Shown in pieces: positions 32,946-47,228 of a DNA stretch of 64,000 nt (positions are counted from its first letter, which is position 1; the number at the start of each line of letters is the position of its first letter). Origin of the DNA: Aquatica leii. Its lineage: Eukaryota > Arthropoda > Insecta > Coleoptera > Lampyridae. Location of the stretch: positions 89,157,912-89,221,911 of the forward strand of contig CM069436.1 of assembly GCA_035610365.1 (NCBI GenBank), given 5' to 3'. Under the pieces are notes generated by a model. The model had not been told where the DNA came from. It did no database searches and worked only from the letters and a program-made list of their open reading frames with translations. Made by a program: the position numbers and the translations under genes.

Positions 32946-35900
32946 TTTCTTGATGTTAAAATAAACCCATATTTTTTGTAAAAATGCATCTCATAATCTA
33001 GAGCTGATAAAAAAAACAGAAGCATTTGTGACACCACCATATAAGACATGCTTAAAATCAAGTCTGAAATTCTAGTAACTAAAAAGTTTTATTGGTCTTT
33101 GACTTGCGATTCAATCACGGAATAATGACATAACAAGCGATCATAAACGTTTACTTGAACCGTCCACAAAAAACCAACAGCAAGCCCAAGCATGGACAAT
33201 TGTGTAGAGAATGATGTTGGCAATGGCAATGCATGGCTCATTGTATAGTGGAGGCTTAAGAATATTCCCAAAGATTAACTTTAAACAAACAGAAAACAAT
33301 CATCTCGATTCTAAAAGCTTAACAAAAACATCATTTATGTTTTGCAACACATAATGTTGTATATATTTAGCTTATATAGAAGCTTTATTGAATATGTTTT
33401 GTTCACTTTTAATTTACAATCCAAACACACAATCAATACAATTTTACTCAGTTTTTACAAATGATCAATTATATTTTGATTTACAACTTTTGCATTGATT
33501 GCCATCCTTAAGTTTTGAAAGTTTATATGTCGTAAAAATGATCAAACTTTATGTTACAAAAATAGCTTATTTAGTTTAATATGCATGTACTACGTCAAGA
33601 CATTAATATAGTGATCAAACCAAGTATAACAGCTGCTCGTATCTCAATATTTTCCACGTTGCAATAAAGCTCTCTTCAATCTTTTCCGAGTTGAACACAA
33701 GTGTTGAGTAACTGTGATAAAATTAATCTTTTATTGTTGGTTTAAAGAAAACGAAATGACAATTCACGCACTTAGTAGGTATAACATTGGTAAAAATCGT
33801 CTTGATCAAAATGGCAGGGATATTTAAACAAATATGAAAACTGACACTTGAATCTACGGTAGCAAGTATGAATATAACCTTGGTTTTTCTAAGGATAAAT
33901 ATATTCATTGACGTACCAAGTCTTGGGTCATTAATTTTAATTACTTTGCGCAAGCTACCAATACACGCTTGTGAAACTATCGAAGCCAAAATGGCGAGTG
34001 ACCGATCGATTTGATAGAAGCGTTTGCAAAAGTTGAAAACTTGTGGGAAATCTAACACGAACCGTTATTCAACGGCAAACATCTTTAAATGTTAATTTAT
34101 TGAAGTGAAAGCTTATATTGTACCCCAATTCTATTTTTAATGCGGGTATATTCATCCATCCCTCCGACACTATCGACCCTCACGCACTGTCAATAATTAA
34201 TTTTACAACTAGGATTTTTTAATTCTACAATGAAATCTTAAAATTCTTTCGAGTCAACCGGAAGTGATATTTTACTAATCTATTCACGTCAAGGCTTCTT
34301 TCATTGACCCCGATCCAGACAATTTCGGCGCCAAGCGACTTAGTTGTATATGCATGCGATTCAAATTCAAATAAACGGCTAATAATTTGATAGTTTTGTT
34401 TGAGGAAAAATGCAGACTAGGGTCAATGCAAAACGATGTTTATTAAAATTTCTTAAACGAGATTTAAACGGAAGTATAATTTGATATATTAGTGCAACGG
34501 AAACACGAACTTGATGAGTAAGAGGAAACTAAAGACAGATAGTTCAAGTGCAAATTAATTACTACGTTTTTATAGACGAGGATTTTCCTATTTTAAATTA
34601 GGCGACTGTACGTCGAGTAGTTTTGTTTATAAAACAACGCATTCTTAGATCGTAACTTAAAATAAACTTCGTTTAAATGACTATGCCCGCCATGTTTATT
34701 TTACCTTTTAAATATAAATAACTTAATTTGTTAATAAATTCAAGAGTTTTATCAGATCGCGCAACTTTGTTAGCAAATAAACACGTACCAAACGGTTTTG
34801 TTAATCATAAGTTTTGAACGTTAACATAATTTTCTTTGAAGGAAAACTCCAATCAACAGTTATGTGTAACATGTTTTTGCGAAAAATTCATAAAGCGACA
34901 ATGCAATTATTAGCAATTTCCGGTTACTCGTGTACAAAAAATTAACAATGAGCTCAATTACTAACACATCAATTTAATATTTAGGCGACCACCATTACTC
35001 AATAACCATTAGAAAAAGCTTTGATTTTTTGGTTGCTAAAAAATCTCAAAGAAATAACAATGGTCTAAAAAATGCTAGTGCAAGCAAAAGCAAATTTTTG
35101 ATAGATGTATCTACCACAAATGCTAATTTAGACCAACTTCAAACACTAATCTATGTTTGTAGAATCAAATTTGAGATTTATATCATCAAAACAAAAAAAA
35201 TTACAATATAAAAATAGATCTGTCTTAGATGCAAGTTTATTGTTTTAAACATTTTTAACATACTAAACATTTACTGAAAAATGAATTAAGATAGAAAAAT
35301 AAAGAAAAAGTATGGTAAATAATGTTGTTTTGTATAGGGTGGGAGAAAACTGCCGTCAGAGTCGGGCGTATGGAATTATGTTGACAATAAATCTGAGTTT
35401 CGTTTGCAAAGTAAACAGAATTACTCTTGTCAATAAAAATCTATTTAAAAATTCTTGCACAAGTGCAAGATGAAACTGAAAATATGACCAATCTGTTAAA
35501 AAAAAACTGTTTTGTGCATGTCTCATAATAGAACATTGTTAAAATTGTGAAGGAGTTAAATATGTATAGATGCAAAGCTAAAAAAATTAGAAAAATGTTT
35601 GAAGAAGTGAATGTACAGCATAAGTTTTTACACTACGAAAATGTAACAGAAACTATCATAATCCTGCACATATAGTCTTTTGTTGTGTTTTGCTAAAGTA
35701 TTTGTACATTATCTATTTTGGAGAAAATCGACACAATTACCATATTTCGTACGTTTATCGTTCAGAATTGACATTTGACTATAGGATATAACTGGAATAG
35801 TATAAAAAACAATTAATTTTTTTTAAAGATCACAAATGATATAATATTGTGAAAAAAGAACTTTTTTCTTTAAAACTGTTAAATAATTATCAGAAAATGT

Positions 35901-36783
35901 AAATATGTTAATTAAAAATTATTTCCTGCTAAAAAAGTGCTACTTCACAACCTACTATTATACGTAATAATGAAAGCATATACAACTAGTAGTAGAAAAA
36001 TGAACAAATTAAAAACAAAAAAAGAATGGTATGTTTATTTAATCTTCAACTGTTATTGTTATAACACTGGTAACTGTGGGTATTGTGACTAACCCTTAAC
36101 AATTTGTGAACACATAACTGGTATAGTTGTGTCAAAAACGTCAAAAAGAAAATTTTTGAATCCTTTACTAAAAAGATCGCTTCTAGGTTCTTCTAGCTAT
36201 AAAAAACATGCTTATTAGCAAATTTAAATGAATCATATACAATATTTACAAATATCAAGCAGTCTTGTTTCAGAGTTGACAAAATAATATAATTAATTAT
36301 CACTTTATTTTTTACTAAAAGCTATTTCGTCTTGAGCTACATTACTAAGTACCCTAATCGGACAATGCATATTTCGGGAAAAACATCATAAAGTGGAAAA
36401 GTATAAACTGTTAGTAATAGTAGTAAGTCTTGGTTAATCTTTAAACGTCGTGTTATAAAGCTTTTCAATATCGTAAATTTTGTCTTTTAAAAATGATGTT
36501 TAAGCTTTTCGAATCTTTGTTTACTAATAATTTTAAAACATATATAATTTATTTAAAAAATTTAATCGCTTGCTGTCGTTTGTTAGTTTTCTAACTAAAC
36601 CAAATGCAATTCATCATCCAATTTTTTTTTGCTCACTAGTGTAATATCATAATCACAATATTCAAAGTTTGATTACAATAATTGGATTTAAGTATAATAA
36701 TGAAGTTGAGAGGTAATAAATTTATCTTTTTTGATGACTTATAGTTTTTTTTAGTTTTAACGATTACAACTTATTTATCATTA
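32946..36783. other. AT-rich region with two unassigned minus-strand open frames
   Basis: 33271-33089 (-) encodes a 60-residue segment with one likely membrane stretch (LSMLGLAVGFLWTVQV) and is followed by AATAAA. It could be a last exon of a host gene, but no acceptor or partner exon could be confirmed. 34058-33723 (-), 111 codons, has no recognised family. The rest (34.1-36.78 kb) shows only A/T-rich sequence. Confidence 0.45.
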
Positions 36784-39301
36784 AGGTACACCGGGATAAG
36801 TGTGACCTAAAATTTTACTACCTAAACTTGTCTAAGTTTTAATTTCGTTTTATAACAACACAAAATAATAGAATTCTACAGGGCTTCTACCAAGCGTATA
36901 TAGAATTGAAAACCAAAATATCAAAGCAAAATATTTATGTTGTTTTTTTCACAAATGAAATTGTCTTCATGACGCAATGGGGCAAGTGTAAACTGGGTGT
37001 CTGAATTACCACATTGAATTTTAATAGGGATCAGTGTAAATTTTAGAACATGCAAAGTATTATTACAATTTTTTATTAGAAAAATAAACTTAACATACAT
37101 TTTGCTGAAATGTGATATTGAAATGTATGTGTCTTCTTTTACGAATAGTTGGAGGAGGTAAATACAAATGAATTTGATCTGTAGATTATCATTGAGACAT
37201 CTGCAATGTCTGGCCAATTAAACTGAGATGAAGATCCCGACTGCCTTGCGAATTTTGCTTCTAGACTTGGTTCTAGTGCTGTTACCTGTCCAACGTAGAA
37301 TTTTGACAAATTCTTGGTGGCAACTTTACTACAATCCAGTCCTCTATTTTCAGTTTTTCAGGGTTATTATCCAGCGAGTTCATAAATTCCTGTTCTTCGC
37401 AGAAATCAGCTATTTCATCCTCCAAATTTATATCATCATTTGAATCATCTTCTTCCTTTTCTTCTAAACTATCTTCATCTGTCTCTTCCTCGTTCACTTG
37501 TTTTTTTTTTAAATTTGTTTATTTCCTTTTTTGGTTTTTGGCTCCTTAACTTTATTTGCCTGTTGCTTCAACAGAGCAACAGCCTCCAAAGTGGTAATAA
37601 CTTCAGCTCCTTTAGATATTCTTTTCCTTGAGGTTTTCTCTATTTTTGGGACCTGTTTCAGTTCTTGTAACAAAATGCTCTCAAAACTTTTGGGGTGGTT
37701 GTTTGATGTAAGCGATGGCGTGGAACTGGTGGATGGGATTGGTAAAGTTGAATTAGCTGGCGACCCCTGATAACTTTCTACACTGGTTGTGTTTGAAGTG
37801 GATGGAAAATTAATTTGTTCTGCCAAAACATGTTTTTCTGTTGTAAGCGGCTGTAAAACTACTGTCTCAGAGTTAGTTTTGTCGTTTACTAAAGAACACC
37901 GTCTGTGTGCGTCTGGGCAGAACTTTTCAGCAGATATGACTTAATTATTAAAAGGGTATATTCCTCCTTTCTCAAACCCTTTGATAAGCAATGCCGGACT
38001 TGCTTCAGACCATAATTTCAAAATTATAGTGGAAAATACCACCTTCGGTAATTTGGTGCCGTTTTTTTTCTCTGCTATTTTGTCAATTCTACATCCCATG
38101 CCATTTTTAATGACTTAAATATACATAAATCCATAGGCTGTAGTAAATGACTTGAATGAGAGGGAAGCTTCATTATCACTATACCATTAGCTATTGCTTT
38201 CTCTATCAAAGCAATACTAATATGTGAAACGTGGCCCTCATAATTCAATATCAATATTTTGCAGAAAGCTGTTTTCGAAATATTTATTAAACGTTTCTGC
38301 CTCCACCCACCCATTTTTTGTTGCTGAATAAGTCATTTCAGAAAACAAATCATCTTGGTCTAAAATCCAGCTGTCCCAAATGTTCTTCCCTTTAGACACT
38401 ATCAAAGATGGAAGCTTTTCACCTGCAGCATTTCCGCCAGAAAAACGGTTATATTTCGTCGTCCAGAACCACTTGTTGTTCTATGCGCTGCTTTGCCTTT
38501 TTCTCCAACAACTTTAACACGGGATAAATCTAGACAGAAACTGGTTTCATCAAGATTATATATTTGAGATGGTGATAAATTTGTGATATTCTTTCAGAAT
38601 ATTAAAATAATTGTAAATGATGAATGGGTCCATGGCCCTCTTACGATGAACTTCTACAGACTGCGGTTTTCTCTGGCTTAATTTAAAAGTTTTCATAAAC
38701 CGAATTAAATAATCGTCTCCAGGGATACCATTTTTGAAAGGTGAAACTATCTTATTTTCATTTACGAAGCGTCCAATTAAGTGAAGAACTTCCTTCTTTG
38801 ATGGACATAATCCCCAGTTTGATACAGTTGGCAATTCTTTGTTACACTTCAAAAGGAAGCACTGGTGCCCTACTTCTTGTGTTACTTTTCACCCCCTTGT
38901 ACCCTTAACATGAGTGAAAAGGGTAGCTTTGGGTATTTTGTATGCTATTGCTGCTCTATACATTGTTAGCCTACCTGATTTTTCAGCTTGTGTTGCCTCT
39001 TCCTATTCGTTTTTATTATAGCTCGGTAGAACTTTTTTGCGAATATAATTTCGTACCATCCTCTGTAATAATTAAAAACACAATGAAGTTATAGTCGATA
39101 GTCAAGTGTCAACCCACGTGCAAAAATGAAATGATGGTAATTCAAAATTCTCGTTCCGGTTGGCAAACGTTTCATTACAGATTCAGATCGTCATCATAGT
39201 ACATCAACCGCATCATAGAGAGCAGCACTATTACCATATAGAAACGCAGAAATTGGTCTAGGTTACACTTGCCCCGAATTTACACGTACCCCGGTGCACC
39301 T
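36784..39301 (-). mobile_element. Tigger/pogo-like DNA transposon, copy 2 (about 2.5 kb)
   Basis: Same family as 20580-23225, in the same orientation. The ends AGGTACACCGGGATAAGTGT and (complement) AGGTGCACCGGGGTACGTGT are flanked by TA at 36782-36783 and 39302-39303. Small deletions relative to copy 1 account for the shorter length. Internal GGGCAAGTGTA-type motifs are also present at about 36980 and 39270. Confidence 0.9.
36921..38990 (-). pseudogene. Tigger/pogo-like transposase, copy 2, heavily frameshifted
   Basis: Pieces colinear with copy 1: the DNA-binding region (38852-38700), LNYEGHVSHISIAL with LLQPMDLCIFKSLK (38314-38075), the Ser/Thr-rich linker (37826-37509), the acidic stretch and KIEDWIVVK (37497-37282), and the tail (37217-36921). 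At the second catalytic position the expected Asp of the YDGH block reads Glu. More frame breaks than copy 1. Confidence 0.83.
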
Positions 39302-39734
39302 TATTATGTTTAGTTTACAAAATTCTTCGTCTAACTTTTCTCAACTGACTTGTTAACGTCTATTTTTATTGCGTAAAACCGAATGTATATTTCTTGATGA
39401 TGAAAAAATTTCTTGATTTTTGTTAATCGGCGAAAGAGTACCAAGAGTTGAGATACTTAACAGAATTTTTTTGACTGCCACCACGTTCTTAACGTTCAAG
39501 TGATGTATAACTTCCCAAACATTTTTCCATTGCTTACATATTTTTAGTACCAAAAACTGAAACTAATCAAAATTTAAAAAAATACTGAAACGAGATGAAA
39601 AAAGTAAAACAATGGTAAAAGTCTAAGAAGAAGAAAAGCCTACATTACCAAATTTTCCTCCTCCGAAAATTGTATTTAACACAAAAACACTATAAGATTT
39701 AATTCAAAGGAATACTTTCAATTTATCAAACTAT

Positions 39735-39930
39735 CAACTACGGGGTCTTCCAGAGAAGCGTTCTTGGTTTCTCCCTTTACGTCCTCTATACTGAAGATAC
39801 AAAGAACACCTTACTTGCCACCTTTGCGGACGATACTGCAGTAATGTCATATAATACCGACCTGGATCAAGCATTTGAAAGGCTTCAGTCACACCTAAAC
39901 AAATCATCGTAAATTACTTTGATCAATAAA
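39735..39930 (+). pseudogene. Jockey-clade RT palm fragment
   Basis: The plus strand reads GVPQRSVLGFSLYVLYTEDT and then TLLATFADDTAVMS and AFERLQSHLN. GVPQGSVLGP and FADDTA are the Jockey RT blocks around the catalytic site. Only about 60 codons remain, flanked by non-homologous AT-rich DNA. Confidence 0.85.
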
Positions 39931-42339
39931 CACTGTACATGCCTTTCAGCAATAGTGGTTTTTTTTATTAGCTCATTTAGTAAATGACCGTCCAAAAAAT
40001 TACTAAAAATTGTTTTATTATTAATTTACAATTGCAAAAATGTAATGTTTAATTTTTTCTTATAGGAAATAGCAAAAAACGCTTTGAAGTAAACGTGCTG
40101 ACTGTTAAAGTTTGCGATGAAAAAGAATCTACCTGCATGCAAAGCAAAATTAAAGATTCTCGGACACTAATTGCACTTTTAAATACCCAATACAACTATG
40201 TTGGTTTTAAATTGAGTTGTAAGTAACTGTAAGTGTTGTTTTACAGCACGAAACAAAACTACTAAGCCACAACAAAACGACTAAGTACAATTTCTAACCT
40301 ATATACTACACACTAATTTAGAATGACAAATAATATCAGTAAATCTTACATAATGCTGACAAAACTTATTAAACCATAAAATAGCATTGGTTTTTAGAAA
40401 AACTTCTAACAACACAAAAACAAGAAGTATAAACAGTACGGTAATAAACATGATTAAAACTTAAATTCAATAACTTTAGAATAGATAGATAAATTGACTT
40501 TAAATATAAATCCTTTATTAAGTGAGAATGCGAGAAATGTTAGATCATCATTGAATTCAACGCTCAGCGATAAATATTGAAGTGCGCTATATAATAACGC
40601 CGCGTAAAAATCCTTTGCCTAAGAATACGTACAAAAAAAAATTATAAGTAAAAGTTGTGACCAACGTCGCCACATAGATAAAAAAGTCAGTTTTTTTAGA
40701 AGTACTGAACGACCACTCTCCGTGCCGAATATCTGGTACAGTCTCCATCATTTTCTAAAAATTCAGTCTCTGAAATTAACGTGATAGATAACAACTGAAT
40801 GACGAAGACATCCACAACTTTAACACGATCTCGTAAATTATGGGAATGCAATAAGCCATTTAACACTGAAATATTTCAGTCGTTCCAATCAAAGACTAAC
40901 ACTAACCATCGCATCCTGCGTTATCAACAATCAAACTCTTTATCACAACCTTAGGATTTTATTCGTCACATAAGTTATCACAAACCATGCTACTAAAAGC
41001 AAAAACTAAACGCTAGACCACACGAACCAACTCATCGCCGACTTCTACTCCCACCAAACTGCAGTTAGAAGACTGAATAAACTGTGGCCGAAAAACCTCA
41101 CTGATTAAATCCTGGAGACCCGCCAATAAACGATACCCTACTAGTGCCTACTAATAACTTTGTCATAAAAGTGTAAAAATAAGAGTAAATCAGCAATGAA
41201 AAAAAAATCTTGAAAGTAACGTGAAAGACAACGACAAAACAATGAAGGCATTCACAATTTTAACATAATCTAGTAAGATAAAAGGCACACATATACTATC
41301 AAGCACTGTTCGTCTATTAACTATAACATTGCATAAATCCTTTGATGAATTAATCATGTACTAGCAGTGTTAGGTAAAGTCTTTCGTCTCCTACTACATT
41401 TTCTAAAATAAAACTAACTTAGTCCTTCAATAAAGTTTTTTGTACTTGGGAATCAAAGACTCGACTATTCATCGATACGTTTTTTCGTTTCTCAAACGAC
41501 AGTTGGTACAGCCTCAGCTTGTGAGGTTCTTTGCAAGCTGCAGGCTTAAGCCCTTGTTTCTTGCAGTTAAAGCACGTGATGTTGACTATTTCAGATGTCG
41601 ATTACAACGCGATAGTAAAAATGCTAAATTTTGCATATAAGAACAATGTTTTTTTACTGGCGTACCAGTAGTTTTTTTGTGTAAAGTTAATTTCCACTAT
41701 TGTAAAAAGGTCTCGGTAGAACGGCGTGATATTACGCATCAAAATACATGGATTACTGAGACTCGGAAATTCGGAACGACATCCATTTGAACATGATTTC
41801 TATAAGTGTTAGACAATTCCCCATGCTTTCGGTTTTGCTTTGTATCTATCTAATTTTGTCCAATAATTGCCTATTGTAGTCAACCGGTTGGACTTGGTAA
41901 TTGATCTGATTAATATGAAAGTGATACAGCTGCAAATTGAGCTCTTTTTTACGAATTAAGTACGCTTCAAAGATATCTACGCCTTATATTAGAGCTTGTC
42001 TTGAAATCCTACTTTTTAACTCATTTTCATCTTCTTCTTAGTGCGCCGTCTCTCTACGACAGTTGGCAATGGAATTCGTTATTCCGGCGAAAATATCTGG
42101 ACAAATTGTTCAACTATAAGTTCTACCTACGGCCGACTAATCTTTTACTTTCCATTTTTGCTTCCATTTTCGAGTTTTCTCTTCTTGGCTGCCAGAAGAA
42201 CATCCTTATTCTTTACCATTCGTTCTATAATCTCTAGATAGGTCTGTTGTGTGTGATAATTTATTTATAACATATTTACATTTGGAAACATTAATTGAAA
42301 CTAAATCTTTACACGAGCATTTTTATGAAATTGCGACGG
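39931..42339. other. AT-rich region without supported genes
   Basis: Open frames at 41440-41640 and 42001-42241 are short and unrecognised. Nothing else seen. Confidence 0.5.
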
Positions 42340-43060
42340 GGGTCGTTAATTAGTAGCTTGACTCCTGCTTAGGCGTCGGACTGCGGTGCGGTTGTGAGAC
42401 GCCAACGAATGGTGTGTTTATCTGCTGGTGGCGGTTAGTTAAACCTAATGACGAGGTGCCTCGAACGATAGTCGGCTGGGCGTCGTGGGCGACGTTTGGT
42501 GAGGATCCGCAGAATCTTGGGTAGAGGCGAAAGTAATAATGGAATCTTCGCTACTTGTCTCCAACGGTAGAATGTGGACCTGAATGTACGTCGTTCGACA
42601 CACTTCGGCGTGTTCTTTTGCTGCGGAAGCTCTACTTTAATGTAGCACGAGCGTCTCTTGCTTGCTTTCACCTTACTATGTGATCACGGGTGCTGCGTTT
42701 AGGTCACCTTACTATGTGAGCACAGATGCCTAGGGAGTCGTAGTCTTTACTATTGAAAGCACAATACTAACTAACTTTTCGTTCGTGTTTTCACTCTTAT
42801 AAAGCGGCAAAGCACGTGTTTACCGCGTGCGTGTGAGTGAGGGTATTGGCTGTGGCTCAAGTGGTGTTACCGTTGCTTTATCGCTACAGGTCTTATGCTC
42901 TACCCAGAGGAGATACCGAGCATTCGTCTATATGCGTAGGTACATCTAAAATGCATCTATTTGTTTTTCTATGATTGCATTGAGGGATCCGCTCTCACAT
43001 CGATACAGAACAGTAGAGTCTATGAACCTCCAGAGACCCCCGGGATTATTCAGGGAGTCC
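42340..43060. other. GC-rich block, possibly an element terminus or promoter-like region
   Basis: Composition changes sharply from the surroundings. A 36-bp tandem duplication of CACCTTACTATGTGA lies at about 42670-42720, and a TATA-like CTTATAAAG at about 42797 precedes a long GC-rich run. No coding homology. It could be the LTR or UTR of an unidentified retroelement, or the outer part of the hAT element that follows. Confidence 0.4.
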
Positions 43061-43399
43061 GTAAAAAATTAAAATTGTGATACATTTTTATTAATATGAA
43101 AGTTAAAATAAATAACAATGAATAAAGTTTTAGCCTATTTACGTGCTAAGTAAAATATAAATGTAGGCAAATGCATAAAATGCAAGTAATAATAGACATC
43201 GTAGTGAGTCAGGCCTATCTATACAGGTTTCTACAATAGCAATAAAGCCGGTACCTACACCAACTAATCTATAATATGAACTATAAAAGAGTAGCGCATC
43301 TAATCAACAATTTAGTTTTGTGTTATGTGTGATGTGAAGTGCATACAACAAATTTGTCTAGTCTTGAACAAAAAAAAGTATAATTTTTTGTATTGAAAT

Positions 43400-44836
43400 A
43401 TATAATATGGCTTTATTCAGTCACCAGAAAATAATACTTTACTTATGTGTCTTCTATGTAATAAAACGATGAGCAAATACTTCAATGAAATCTTTTAAGC
43501 TTAAGGAACATTTAATAAAAATCCATAGTGATAAGGATTTAACGTTTTTTCAAACAATTAAAGAAAAATATTTGAAAACACCGGCATTGCAAGAACTGAT
43601 AGGAACAATATTTAAAAGAGATGATGATGAACTGCGTGCTTCTTATAATGTTTTTTTAATGATTGCGAAATCTGGAAAGCCGCACACTGTTAGAGAAGAA
43701 CTTCTACCAGCTGTAAGTGAGGTAATACGCACCGTGTTGCAACAAACCAGCTTTCGGTATTATAAAAAGAATTCCACTTGGTAATAACACTGTACGAAAA
43801 AGGATTGACAGAATGGTTCAGTGTATAGAAAAGTCTTTATGTGACTACTTTAAAACATTTGAATTTTCTATATAGTTTGATGAGTCAACATTACCAGGAA
43901 ACAAAGCTTTACTTTTAGCTTTTATGAGACGTATTAAAGAAGAAAATTTTTCCCGAGAATTATTATTTGCAAAATGTTTGTAAACTGATACGAGGGGTAA
44001 AACGTTATTTACTAAAATAAAAAGATTTTTTGATGTAAAAGCTATACGCTTGACCAATATTATCTCTGTTGCAACTGACGGTGCTTCGGCAATGGTAGGA
44101 AGACACTGAGACTTTCTGGCATACTTAAAACAAGCATACTGTATGTATTATAGGTACATTGTCTTATTCACGGACATTATTTGGTCGCCAAAAACCTTAT
44201 TGAACGTTTGCATGAATCACTACAGTATGTCATTAGAGCAGTTAGTAATCAAAAAGAATGTCTTAAATGAAAGATTATTTGCTCAACTTTGTTTAGAAAA
44301 TGATGATGACTATAATTGTTTACTACTTAACAGAGAAGTACGTTGGTTATCTAATAGTGCATGGTTGGATCGCTTCTATTCCCTCTTTGATTCAGTGTTC
44401 GAATTCCTGGAGAGTAAAGACAATGGTTTGTATCACAATTTAATTAAATCAAAAAATGACGTCGATTATATGACTGATTTATTTGCCAGATTTAACGAGA
44501 CTAATTTGAAACTACAAGGTGACACATTAAATTTAATCAAAGCTAAAAGTGCGTTTGTTGTAAAACTTCCGTTTTACAAACAAAAGTTGGAAAGAAGATA
44601 ATGTTATGTTTCCAAATCTTTCAATATTGCAAAACACAAATAAAGATTTGTTTGCTTATTATCAACAATTAACGGCGCTTTATTCTGACCTTAACCAAAA
44701 ATTTGAAGATATTCTTTACTTGGATATTCCCGACTGGGTGTTGAACTCTTTTGCAAGTACTCAAACTCACAGCACAAATACAGATGAATACATACTAATA
44801 CAGAAGCAACTAATTGATTTATCTACAAATGAATAA
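43400..44836 (+). pseudogene. hAT transposase of the ZBED5/SCAND3-like group, decayed
   Basis: A BED-type finger start (CLLCNKTMS then KLKEHLIKIH) is at 43440-43520. Next is FFQTIKEKYLK and the IAKSGKPHTV...AVSEVI block (to 43784). After frameshifts FDESTLPGNKALLLAF and TNIISVATDGASAMVGRH (43870-44110) give the two Asp blocks of the RNase H-like fold. The frame 44143-44601 contains NREVRWLS, FDSVFEFLE and FARFNETNLKLQGD, and 44606-44836 contains the C-terminal RFxDLL-like segment (FEDILYLDIPDWV). At least four frame breaks. Domesticated relatives in vertebrates are called ZBED5, but this is a decayed transposon. Confidence 0.85.
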
Positions 44837-46833
44837 CTGAAGCCTAACAAGGATATGATAACTGCTGGTCACAAAAACAGATCTAAATTTTATATCCAGT
44901 ATTATAGTTTATTGTACAGAAGCTGTTGATTGCTTTTCCGTTTTCCTATTTGGTAGTCTCATCCCAAAAAAAAACCGACTAGAAATGAGTACTCGTGGGG
45001 ATTTTCGGTTGCTACTCACAAACATTGAGCCGAGCATAAATGCACTCATAACATCCCATCAGATTCATTCAAGTCATTAAATCCTTTTTTTTGTGTTTTA
45101 AAACAAAAGTTATAATTGCAGTAAATACTGTTAATCATATGTTCTATTTATACACAATAAAAAACGGTGACGTACTCTTCATTAGATATTGATATGCACT
45201 TTTTAGAAAAGAGAAACCAAGTCTAAATACATTTTAATGTTTTTTGTTTACCAAAATCAATGAGAAATTTACGACGTGAGTAAATATTTGTAAACAGGAA
45301 ACGCTTAGAATGCGAAATCAGTCATCAAGTGATATGTATGATATCAAAATAATAATAACAAAAAATTGTGCATATGATCGAACAATGTAATTCGCCATTT
45401 TGTGGGGCTGCCCAAGCAACATCTAGAGAGACTTTTTGTTATTTAGGGTCTATACCAACGGTTTAATGGATTAAACTGATAATTAGTACTAAAGCATAAA
45501 CCATTTTAAAGACTGCTTCTAAATTCTTTAAAGAGAAAAAACAATTAACATGCAAAATTTTTATCACATCAATGAGTGTAATCGATTTAGACAAAATTAT
45601 CCCTACAGAAGCTTGGCTATCACAGATGAGATAACTTTTTCATTTTGTCAATATTTACTATTTTCGCGTATCACATTACAATTACCAACAGGTACACGCA
45701 TCAACATTCAAATAATTTATTAGGCAAATATAAAATAAATACTTAAAAAACACATTAAAAGTCGAAAAAGATATATGGATACCTACGTTTATAATTTTTT
45801 TTCTATTTCTTAAAAAAAAGTTGTATCATAAATATTCAGCTTTTAATCAACTATAATTCAATTCGACTTAAGTATCCTTTTCTTAGGTAATCTACGGTGT
45901 ATATGTTTTTGTCGAGTTGAAGGTAAGATTAACTAAAAATCTCAACTTAATTTAAATTATTTGGCACATTGCTAATAAAATTTTATTTGAATCATAACGT
46001 AAACGATTTTAGAATTACTATTGCTTCTATGCCTTGTGTCTCAAGGATTTTACGATTTAGCAGCGCAGTAAATATGTAAATTGTAGATGCGTATATTTGT
46101 TTATATGTAGGTATTGTTTCCAGATTCATAAGATGATCCCAATTATATAAACAACTTTAAAAACATTGTAGTGTTGTCTAATGATAATGTAGTCGATATC
46201 ATAAGTAAACTTTACTTAAAATAAATAATGCGTAGGAACGATACTATACAATAGAACAAATACAGCAGATTTTGTTTACAAATTAATTGTACACTAGATA
46301 AATATTTTATATGATAATATTTTAATTTTTCTGAGATTGCATTTATAAATAAAAAGAACAAAGAAAGTACGCAATATGAAGGATTTGAGAAAACTGAAAA
46401 TTGTTCTATTTGATGACATTGGTGTTGACGATATGATAGATTATGCCATGTATGCTGAATGCATACAACAGTTCACGTTAATAAATCAAAACACGTATCA
46501 ATGTTTGGAAATATTAGTTCTTTCATGAGTTACCCATCACAATATCTCAAAAGAAGGAAAGTAGACAACAACTACAGACTTTTACATTCTTTTCCGTTAT
46601 CACATGGCCGACTTCGCCATTACTGTTTTTGTGACGAATGTAATTTTTTTTAGAAAGTATAGTATTGGTGAGCAAGAGTTTTAGACAGTCTTCTTGGTTC
46701 ATGTTAGGTGACTGTTTTTCTATTTTCACAACTTCCTTTCGTTCCAAACGTGTTGTGGAAACAGTTTTGATCTATACGGCACTCTTATAGATCTTTCTGC
46801 CAAAGTAAGTAAAACAATTAAGGGAGGTCCGGC
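44837..46833. other. AT-rich spacer
   Basis: No hAT right end could be identified after the pseudogene. A small set of unrecognised open frames (46459-46653 +, 46547-46747 -) lies near the left end of the next element. Otherwise nothing. Confidence 0.5.
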
Positions 46834-47228
46834 TACAGTGGCCATGCTGGTACAGTGGTCACTTCTTCGTAAAACTTTAGTGGAATATCCAACACTGACA
46901 TCTGGTTTGTGTGTATAGGACGTATAGGGACCTCTTTTCAACGATCGATGATTCAGTTGTTGCTAAGTATAGTAATGAAACACGTGAGTTTTCTTTGTGT
47001 GCAGTCAATACTTATTATTTAATACACATTTAAAGTGTTCCCCAATAAACTTAAAAGTTGTTTTTTGTACTTTGTAGTTAATAGGTGTAAGTGTCGTTCT
47101 TGAAGGTATTATCTTCATACTCGAAAAGGTAAGAATTTTAGTTTTATTATTTTTTATTATTTTTATTATTATTTATTTATTATTATTATTATATTTTAGG
47201 TTACGATGTTTGATAAAGTGCGATTTGC

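Noticed and set aside
46726..46941. Minus-strand 71-codon frame and a plus-strand reading at the left edge of the third Tigger-like element
   Set aside because: Overlaps the element's subterminal repeats, with no recognisable domain on either strand.
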